11,815 bases of DNA, from contig JBEHWK010000104.1 in the NCBI GenBank assembly GCA_040217795.1, positions 1 through 11,815 on the forward strand. The letters run 5' to 3'. How positions within the stretch are numbered: position 1 is the first letter of the stretch; the number at the start of each line of letters is the position of its first letter. The notes under the pieces are model-generated. The model did not search any database. It worked only from the letters and a program-made list of their open reading frames with translations, and had not been told where the DNA came from. The stretch comes from Clostridium_T sp040217795. GTDB lineage: Bacteria > Bacillota > Clostridia > Clostridiales > Clostridiaceae. Shown piece by piece: positions 7,071 through 11,815 of the stretch. A program made the translations under genes and the position numbers.

Positions 7071-7517
7071 TTTATCCATGTGCTCCTGAAATACCTTATC
7101 TATTAAAGGATGATTCTTTTTTAAGGATATTATTTTATTATCGGAACTCATAAAACAATGCTCACTCTCTCCTACTGTACAGACCTGGCCTGTTGTTTTA
7201 TTAACCATTTCATAGCCCAGGTGCATTTTAACTCCTGTATATTTTTTAAGTGTTACTGCTATACTCACAACATCATCAAAATGCACCCTGCTCTTATACT
7301 GACATTTTACTGATGTAACCGGACTGATAATCCCTTCCTGCTCCATTCTTTTATACGGATATCCAAGCTGTTCAAAAAAATCCACACGTGCTTCTTCCAT
7401 CCAGCGGATATAATTGGAATGATGAATGATTCCCATCTGGTCTGTTTCATAATATTTTGCCTGATGCTCATATAACTTTATGACTGAGTTCTTAACAGGT
7501 CTTTCTTCCTTTTTCAT
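7068..7517 (-). CDS. Acyl-CoA thioesterase, hotdog fold, 4HBT/YbgC-FadM family
   Basis: The 149-residue cytoplasmic protein is a single hotdog domain. The YbgC-type motif YYETDQMGIIHHSNYIRWME (22-41) contains the catalytic Asp (D26) and the HHSNY segment. These enzymes hydrolyse acyl-CoA or acyl-ACP thioesters, usually as tetramers; the chain length is not predictable. I chose the ATG at 7517 because GAGGAGG lies just before it with a 6-base gap. The first in-frame ATG (7532) overlaps that Shine-Dalgarno sequence and the second (7523) abuts it. It is divergent from the GH15-like gene and convergent with the protease. No partner in fatty-acid or CoA metabolism is adjacent. Confidence 0.93.
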   Translation of the reverse strand: MKKEERPVKNSVIKLYEHQAKYYETDQMGIIHHSNYIRWMEEARVDFFEQLGYPYKRMEQEGIISPVTSVKCQYKSRVHFDDVVSIAVTLKKYTGVKMHLGYEMVNKTTGQVCTVGESEHCFMSSDNKIISLKKNHPLIDKVFQEHMDK

Positions 7518-7576
7518 TTCCATCCTCCTCATAAGCTAAATTATCATTATGTTAAGATAATAATACCATAAATTTT

Positions 7577-7591
7577 AATTCTCCGGAAATT
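7577..7591. promoter_or_regulatory. CodY-box-like near-palindrome between divergent genes
   Basis: AATTCTCCGGAAATT matches the published CodY consensus AATTTTCWGAAAATT at 12 of 15 positions. It lies 60 bp upstream of the thioesterase start and 67 bp upstream of the GH15-like start, so one bound regulator could affect both genes. CodY responds to branched-chain amino acids and GTP in Firmicutes. Three mismatches, including the centre, keep this tentative; a TATAAT at 7621-7626 could serve as the -10 for the plus-strand gene. Confidence 0.35.
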
Positions 7592-7657
7592 ACTGAAGAA
7601 TATATACATAACAGGCTAAATATAATGTAAAGTACAAAATTTAAGGTGTTGAGTATA

Positions 7658-9535
7658 ATGAAATACTATATTGGAATATCCCAGAATAATCATGCTGTTA
7701 CCTCAAACAGAAGACTTTTAGCATGGTTTCAACAATATCAATATTTTGACAATAAGCTTACGCCGGTAGATATATTAAATCAGATTTTTTATCCAAATTA
7801 TGATTTAAGCAATTCTATTTTTGGAGATGAGGGCTCTTTTGTACTGGCTCATGATAGAGGGGAAAAGTTCTGGTATGATCCCTATGGAATTGTAAAACAG
7901 GTACTTGGTCAGGTTGGTGAAATAGTTTCTATTGATAAAACTCGATATGTTCAAGGTACCGGAATTTATGAAGTAATTTCCCACAAGGGGAATACAGCCG
8001 TAAAAACTAAAACATGGTGTCCCTGGAATTCAAATGTATTAGTACGTTCAATACAAGTAAGGACAGTAAAGGGAAATGCCTCCGAGGCAGATATTTTTCC
8101 GGTGGTGCATTTAAAAAGCACAGCCCAAAGAATTGAAAACATATTTTTATCAAGAATAAGTGACGATCAATGGCTTGCAGTAACAGCAACCCCTTCTTCC
8201 TTTGGAATTGCAGGTCCGGTGGAGGCTTCAGTCCTTGGCGGAAAATCCACCATATTTGAGCATTCCTCCCTTCCTACCTTTGTTACCTTCATTTCAAAAC
8301 AAACCTTGCCGGCTTCCGGCTATAGTGAACCTGTTTATCTGATATTTGCCATGGGAAGTTCCAGAGAAGAAGCACTGAAGCAGCTTAAATGGGCAGAATC
8401 AAATATCAATAATTTGTATACTGACTCCTTAAATGAATGGAGAGAATGGTTAAAAAAAGGGATACCCGCTCCTGCCCTTACTCCAGGACTGCAATACTTC
8501 TGGAATGTAAGCTGCAGTCTTTTAAGAATGAGTATGCAGCTGGATGGATCCCCTATTATTACAGGCTTCAGACCTTATCAGGGAAATGTATGGATCCGGG
8601 ATGGAATATGGATGATAACCACATTGGCATACTTAAGGCACTTTTCTGAAGCAACAGCCGGATTATATAGAATACTGAATCTTTTAAAAGTAAGGAGTGA
8701 TGGAGCTTATTATGCCGCTTATAATGTTACCACAGGATTTCCAAATGAGCACGCACTTGAAAATGACACAATGGGGCTGCTGCTCTATTGCATATGGAAT
8801 ATCTGGTCCCTGACACAAAACCAGCAGATTCTTTCAGATTCATGGAATGTAGCAGAGTATTGTGCAGACTGGATTATGAAAAACATAGATGAAACAGGAC
8901 TTGTTAGAGAAGACGCGGGCATATGGGAGACCTTTGGTCCTCATTTAAATGAACCCTTTGAACACATGACATGGACATCTGCTATTTCCTCCTATGGAAT
9001 TTCAAAAGCTGCAATTATGGCACAGTCTTTAGGGCATGCAGAAAAAACAAGATTATATGATGAGACCTCAAAGAAGCTTATAGATTCTATAGCAACCAAT
9101 AATGTAAAAAACAATGTTGTATATCGCTCACTGGAAAAGAAATTAATGGATTCCTCCGTATTATTATTTTTCACAGAATTCGATTTATTTCCAAGGGAAT
9201 GGCTGAAACCTACAATAGTGCAGATAATAAAGCGTTTAGAAGATCCCTTACTGGGAGGAATATGGAGGCATGAAAGCCTGGTTACTGAAGAAGGAGATAT
9301 GCGTCCCTGGACCGGTCCTACATTTTGGCTTGGAGAAGCGCTTTTAGCTGATTTAAATCCTCCTTTGGCCTGGCACTACTTTAACCACAATTATGAAAAC
9401 AGTTCATATTGCGGACTTCTTCCAGAGCTGCTGTACAGCAAAGGTCTTCCCAGAGGAATTGCCATGCCGAGTTACTCCCAATCTGGAGTGATACGCTCTA
9501 TTTTATACGGAAGTGGTAAACTATATCCCCTATAA
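7658..9535 (+). CDS. GH15-like (glucoamylase/trehalase fold) glycoside hydrolase, cytoplasmic
   Basis: The protein has 625 residues: an N-terminal beta-rich region (about 1-260) followed by an (alpha/alpha)6-barrel domain. The barrel shows the GH15 landmarks: GNVWIRDGIWMI (309-320; the RD pair binds substrate), IWETFG (422-427; E424 as probable general acid) and CGLLPE (585-590; E590 as probable base), then P-rich GLPRGIAMPSYSQ. This fits an inverting exo-glycosidase acting on alpha-glucosides such as maltodextrin, isomaltose or trehalose; the substrate is not determined. There is no signal peptide, so it should act in the cytoplasm on imported or stored sugars. I chose the ATG at 7658, with AAGGTG (7643-7648) 9 bases upstream; the in-frame GTG at 7646 overlaps that site. 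It is a single gene. Divergent spacing between motifs makes the family call good but the substrate open. Confidence 0.85.
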   Translation: MKYYIGISQNNHAVTSNRRLLAWFQQYQYFDNKLTPVDILNQIFYPNYDLSNSIFGDEGSFVLAHDRGEKFWYDPYGIVKQVLGQVGEIVSIDKTRYVQGTGIYEVISHKGNTAVKTKTWCPWNSNVLVRSIQVRTVKGNASEADIFPVVHLKSTAQRIENIFLSRISDDQWLAVTATPSSFGIAGPVEASVLGGKSTIFEHSSLPTFVTFISKQTLPASGYSEPVYLIFAMGSSREEALKQLKWAESNINNLYTDSLNEWREWLKKGIPAPALTPGLQYFWNVSCSLLRMSMQLDGSPIITGFRPYQGNVWIRDGIWMITTLAYLRHFSEATAGLYRILNLLKVRSDGAYYAAYNVTTGFPNEHALENDTMGLLLYCIWNIWSLTQNQQILSDSWNVAEYCADWIMKNIDETGLVREDAGIWETFGPHLNEPFEHMTWTSAISSYGISKAAIMAQSLGHAEKTRLYDETSKKLIDSIATNNVKNNVVYRSLEKKLMDSSVLLFFTEFDLFPREWLKPTIVQIIKRLEDPLLGGIWRHESLVTEEGDMRPWTGPTFWLGEALLADLNPPLAWHYFNHNYENSSYCGLLPELLYSKGLPRGIAMPSYSQSGVIRSILYGSGKLYPL

Positions 9536-9537
9536 AC

Positions 9538-9572
9538 AACAAATAGGATGTCTTCTGGACACCCTATTTGTC
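9538..9572. terminator. Shared terminator hairpin between the convergent GH15-like and XylF-like genes
   Basis: Arms 9539-9552 and 9558-9571 form a 14-position stem with a 5-nt loop. The one imperfection (A9548/C9562) is a U-G pair in minus-strand RNA, so the hairpin fits the minus-strand XylF-like gene best; its stop is 24 bases away. It also begins 3 bases past the GH15-like stop. U tracts are modest: UGUUUAU on the minus side and AUUGACAG on the plus side. Confidence 0.7.
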
Positions 9573-9595
9573 ATTGACAGCTTTAATATACTATG

Positions 9596-10639
9596 TTATT
9601 TCCTTCTATAAACGTCTTCCGCCTTCAGATATCCACTGTTTATAAGAACACTCCTTATATTATAACTATCTATAATAACTGATGAAATAAGAATTGAAGG
9701 TACATCCATTTTGCCATTATTCACCTTAGTATCCGCAGTTATTGACTCTCCATTAACTAGTTTTATTGCAACATCTATAGCCCTACTGGCTAATTCCCTG
9801 GTATCTTTGAATACTGTCATTGATTGAGTTCCTTGAATTATCCTTCGGACAGCAGCTAATTCCGCATCTTGTCCTGTTACTGCTACCTTGCCAGCCAAAC
9901 CTTGCTCTTTTAATGCTTCAATTGCAGCACCCGCTGTGGCATCATTGGGTGCTAATATAGCATCAATTTTATTTTTATTAGCGATTAAAGCCTCTTTTAC
10001 TATGTTATAAGCAATCTTTGGATCCCAGTTTTTAATTGGTTTATCCGCAACAATCTTTATATTTCCTATATTGGCCAGAGGCTGTATATATTCCATTGCA
10101 CCTTCCTTAAACACAGTATCAGGATCTCCATACATAATAATATAATTTCCTTTTGGAACTTTCTTAACAAGAAACCCTCCCTGAAGCTCTCCAACCCTTA
10201 GCTTATTAAAAGCAACATTCATATCCAAATAACTATTTTGTATCAGTTCCTCATAGGATATTACCTTGATCCCTGCCTTATGAGCCTTATCAGCAAGCTC
10301 TGCTGTAATGGATTGATCTATTGGCACCAAAATCAATGCATCTATGCCCTGTGATATCAGTTTTTCTACTTGTGAAACCTGCTTAGCCGAATCAAAATCA
10401 GCAATTTCTATTTTTAAAGCAACCCCTTTTTCTTTAGCATATGATTCCATAGTATCCTTATCCCTAACCCATCTTTCTTCTCTTTGGGTAGGCAATGATA
10501 CACCTATTACTGTTCGCTTTCTATTTGGATGTTTTTTTCTTAAACCAATATCATAAGTGTAATCCTTTTTTATATATAAAGCAGCTTCTTCAGCATAACG
10601 AACTGGTACTACAAAACTATCTAGTGTCACTGTATACAT
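9596..10639 (-). CDS. XylF-like sugar-binding protein (periplasmic-binding fold) without a signal peptide
   Basis: Residues 44-340 align with the D-xylose-binding protein XylF of ABC transporters: IGVSLPTQREERWVRD at the start, VGELQ at 149-153, NDATAG (232-237), VTGQDAELA (254-262), TVFKDT (275-280) and a VPSILI-type end. Residues matching known XylF sugar contacts (R56, W205, N232, D258, K278) look conserved, while the loop at 129-145 differs by one residue. Binding proteins of this family are normally exported lipoproteins. Here the first 43 residues have no hydrophobic core and no lipobox cysteine, so the product should stay in the cytoplasm, perhaps as a sugar sensor or a decayed transporter part. 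No permease or ATPase genes are adjacent. The ATG at 10639 is the only start available: an in-frame TGA lies 7 codons upstream. Its ribosome site is a G7 run. Confidence 0.88.
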   Translation of the reverse strand: MYTVTLDSFVVPVRYAEEAALYIKKDYTYDIGLRKKHPNRKRTVIGVSLPTQREERWVRDKDTMESYAKEKGVALKIEIADFDSAKQVSQVEKLISQGIDALILVPIDQSITAELADKAHKAGIKVISYEELIQNSYLDMNVAFNKLRVGELQGGFLVKKVPKGNYIIMYGDPDTVFKEGAMEYIQPLANIGNIKIVADKPIKNWDPKIAYNIVKEALIANKNKIDAILAPNDATAGAAIEALKEQGLAGKVAVTGQDAELAAVRRIIQGTQSMTVFKDTRELASRAIDVAIKLVNGESITADTKVNNGKMDVPSILISSVIIDSYNIRSVLINSGYLKAEDVYRRK

Positions 10640-10653
10640 AACTTCCCCCCCAT
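10627..10653 (-). promoter_or_regulatory. G7 tract and overlapping 8-codon leader frame at the XylF-like start
   Basis: A run of seven G on the minus strand (C run at 10645-10651) lies 6 bases before the XylF-like ATG and would be its only Shine-Dalgarno-like sequence. The run is itself inside a small frame, MGGKLCIQ, whose ATG (10653) follows a better AAGGAAG site by 7 bases and which stops at 10627, 12 bases inside the XylF-like gene. One extra G would join the two frames. This could allow translational coupling or slippage, or may mark a sequencing error in the homopolymer. Confidence 0.4.
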
Positions 10654-10755
10654 CTAATCACTTCCTTAGTAATTAAGATATTCCAGTTATGAAGATATAA
10701 TGCCATATGCTTAATAGGGGCTCTTTAATTTTACTTTTTTATATTTAAGTTATAC

Positions 10756-10794
10756 AAAAAATATGCTGCCGATTTCAGAAAATCGACAGCATAT
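10756..10794 (-). terminator. Intrinsic terminator of the carbonic anhydrase gene
   Basis: Arms 10761-10775 and 10780-10794 form a 15-position stem with a 4-nt loop. The only imperfection (C10769/A10786) becomes a G-U pair in minus-strand RNA. The stem is followed by UUUUUGUAU. It begins 20 bases past the carbonic anhydrase stop and insulates the XylF-like gene from it. Confidence 0.93.
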
Positions 10795-10813
10795 CTGAAG
10801 GAATAAGGTAATC

Positions 10814-11533
10814 CTACTCTATAAAAGTAACTTCACCTGTTTCAATATGATATTTTGCTCCAACTACTGTAACTTTTCCTGATTCAACAAGATGCTTTAT
10901 AACCGGACTTTTTTCAATATCAACTATGGAATTCTTTATGTTTTCATCAGTTGTTTTTTCCGCCAGATCAGCAGATGCAGTACCTGCCGCCTTTACTTTT
11001 TCAAGGGAAGGCTTTATCTTTTCAACTATAGAATCGATGCTTCCTGCAGCTTCTCCCCCATCAACTGTTGCTTTAACTGCTCCACATTTTTCATGTCCAA
11101 GAACTACTATTAAAGGTGAACCCAGGTGTTCAGCACCATATTCTATACTGCCTAAAACTATTGGGTCAATTACATTTCCTGCATCACGAACTACAAAAAT
11201 GTCACCTAACCCTTGATCAAATATTTCCTCAGCAGCTACTCTTGAATCTGAGCATCCTACTACTACAGCAAATGGATGCTGTCCATTTGCAGAAAGATCC
11301 TTTCTTCTAGTATCGGAAATATTTTTGTTTAAGACATTTCCTGATACAAAGCGCTTATTTCCATCTTCCAGCAACTGCTTTGCATCTTTGGCAGAAGTAA
11401 TTATCTCAGTTCTGCTGTAAGTCTCTGCTGTTTTTACTGATGCCTGCTTAGAAGCTGTACATCCAGCCATGTTAACGCTGAATAATGCAACTGCTAATGA
11501 AGCACCTAGAATCTTTACTTTTGTTTTTTTCAT
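10814..11533 (-). CDS. Beta-class carbonic anhydrase, predicted lipoprotein
   Basis: It interconverts CO2 and bicarbonate. The zinc site is complete: C94-x-D96-x-R98 in VGCSDSRV, and H147-x-x-C150 in GHEKCGAV. The N-terminus MKKTKVKILGASLAVALFSVNMAGC is a signal peptide with a lipobox ending in C25, so the enzyme should be exported and lipid-anchored on the outer face of the membrane, unlike the common cytoplasmic beta enzymes. I chose the ATG at 11533 (239 residues): it gives a clean lipoprotein signal and has a GGGGGG site 5 bases upstream. The longer frame starting at 11644 begins inside the promoter -35 and cannot be the translated form. It is monocistronic, with a strong promoter and terminator, suggesting high constitutive expression. 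Its likely role is supplying or trapping CO2/bicarbonate at the cell surface. Confidence 0.95.
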   Translation of the reverse strand: MKKTKVKILGASLAVALFSVNMAGCTASKQASVKTAETYSRTEIITSAKDAKQLLEDGNKRFVSGNVLNKNISDTRRKDLSANGQHPFAVVVGCSDSRVAAEEIFDQGLGDIFVVRDAGNVIDPIVLGSIEYGAEHLGSPLIVVLGHEKCGAVKATVDGGEAAGSIDSIVEKIKPSLEKVKAAGTASADLAEKTTDENIKNSIVDIEKSPVIKHLVESGKVTVVGAKYHIETGEVTFIE

Positions 11534-11562
11534 AAAATCCCCCCGGTGCAGTACACAATTAC

Positions 11563-11584
11563 TTATTAAAATAATTTTTAATAA
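11563..11584. repeat. AT-only inverted repeat in the carbonic anhydrase 5' leader
   Basis: TTATTAAAA (11563-11571) and its exact complement arm (11576-11584) are separated by 4 bases. It falls in the roughly 75-nt untranslated leader, about 30 bases before the start codon. It could form a weak mRNA hairpin or be a protein site; its all-AT makeup makes chance quite possible. Confidence 0.35.
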
Positions 11585-11615
11585 TACAATTTGTAACCAT
11601 TTTTTTACTTTTCCT

Positions 11616-11644
11616 ATTATATAGACATGCCGTAAAAGTGTCAA
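11616..11644 (-). promoter_or_regulatory. Consensus sigma-A promoter of the carbonic anhydrase gene
   Basis: On the minus strand TTGACA (11639-11644) and TATAAT (11616-11621) are both perfect and separated by exactly 17 bp. Transcription should start near 11609, giving a leader of about 75 nt before the ATG at 11533. This is the strongest promoter visible in the window. Confidence 0.93.
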
Positions 11645-11743
11645 TGCTTAATTTATAAAGAATATTATTAAATTAATAACTTAAACTTCGCACAAGAATA
11701 GTTTCTATAAACCATGAAAATTCAATAGCTGACGATAATTCGA

Positions 11744-11815
11744 TTAGTTTTTGGTACACAAATCAAGCCTTTTTCTTAGCACATTTGGAAGAGCTAATAA
11801 AAATGCATCCATTAG
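11744..11815 (-). CDS. Possible C-terminal end of an unknown gene cut by the window edge
   Basis: On the minus strand one frame is open from the window edge to a TAA at 11744-11746 and would encode 23 residues, including MDAFLLALPNVLRKRLDL. I do not recognise it, and 23 codons of open frame can occur by chance. No clear terminator follows in the 100 bases before the carbonic anhydrase promoter, which argues mildly against a real gene end here. Confidence 0.2.
   Translation of the reverse strand, partial: LMDAFLLALPNVLRKRLDLCTKN

Noticed and set aside
7518..7532. Longer thioesterase start (MRRME extension)
   Set aside because: The first ATG overlaps the GAGGAGG sequence and the second directly abuts it; only the third has proper spacing.
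7646..7657. GTG start four codons upstream for the GH15-like protein
   Set aside because: The GTG is part of the AAGGTG ribosome site that serves ATG 7658.
9574..9600. TTGACA at 9574-9579 as a plus-strand promoter
   Set aside because: No -10 lies at 16-18 bp, and it would fire into the 3' end of a convergent gene.
10926..11216. 96-codon plus-strand frame opposite the carbonic anhydrase
   Set aside because: It overlaps conserved catalytic codons of a well-supported gene in antisense, with no ribosome site or recognisable domain.
11534..11644. N-terminal extension of the carbonic anhydrase from ATG 11644
   Set aside because: That ATG lies in the -35 of a perfect promoter, upstream of the transcription start, and the extension would bury the lipoprotein signal.

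Overview
This window looks like chromosomal DNA from a low-GC Gram-positive bacterium, most likely Clostridium or a close relative. The signs are AT-rich intergenic DNA, AGGAGG-type ribosome binding sites, a perfect sigma-A promoter, hairpin-plus-U terminators, and an RNase J that aligns from end to end with the Firmicutes J1 type. I see no phage, insertion sequence, CRISPR array, tRNA or rRNA. Nothing here is clearly a new multi-gene system. Most genes are single units, each with its own terminator.

Left part (1-5505, all minus strand): an RNase J gene with two structured elements beyond its 3' end; a 529-bp gap; a probable two-gene unit of a Rieske non-haem iron oxygenase followed by a CPBP (CAAX-type) membrane protease that seems to lack its first membrane segment; then a GT-C type polyprenyl-linked mannosyltransferase-like membrane protein with a strong terminator. 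The Rieske gene is notable because the surroundings suggest an anaerobe and no electron-transfer partner is present.

Middle (5506-9535): a 390-bp gap containing a minus-strand terminator with no obvious gene upstream of it; a plus-strand site-2 protease with two CBS domains; a shared bidirectional terminator; a minus-strand hotdog thioesterase; and a divergent plus-strand GH15-like (glucoamylase/trehalase fold) cytoplasmic glycosidase. The 140 bp between the last two divergent genes carry a palindrome close to the CodY box.

Right part (9538-11815, minus strand): an XylF-like sugar-binding protein with no signal peptide and an unusual N-terminus next to a G7 tract, and a beta-carbonic anhydrase that is a predicted lipoprotein, with a textbook promoter and terminator. 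The last 72 bases may hold the end of another minus-strand gene.

One rule helped throughout: several imperfect hairpins have A-C mismatches on one strand that become G-U pairs in RNA from the other strand, which shows the strand on which each hairpin works. Start codons were corrected for three genes (thioesterase, GH15-like protein, carbonic anhydrase).
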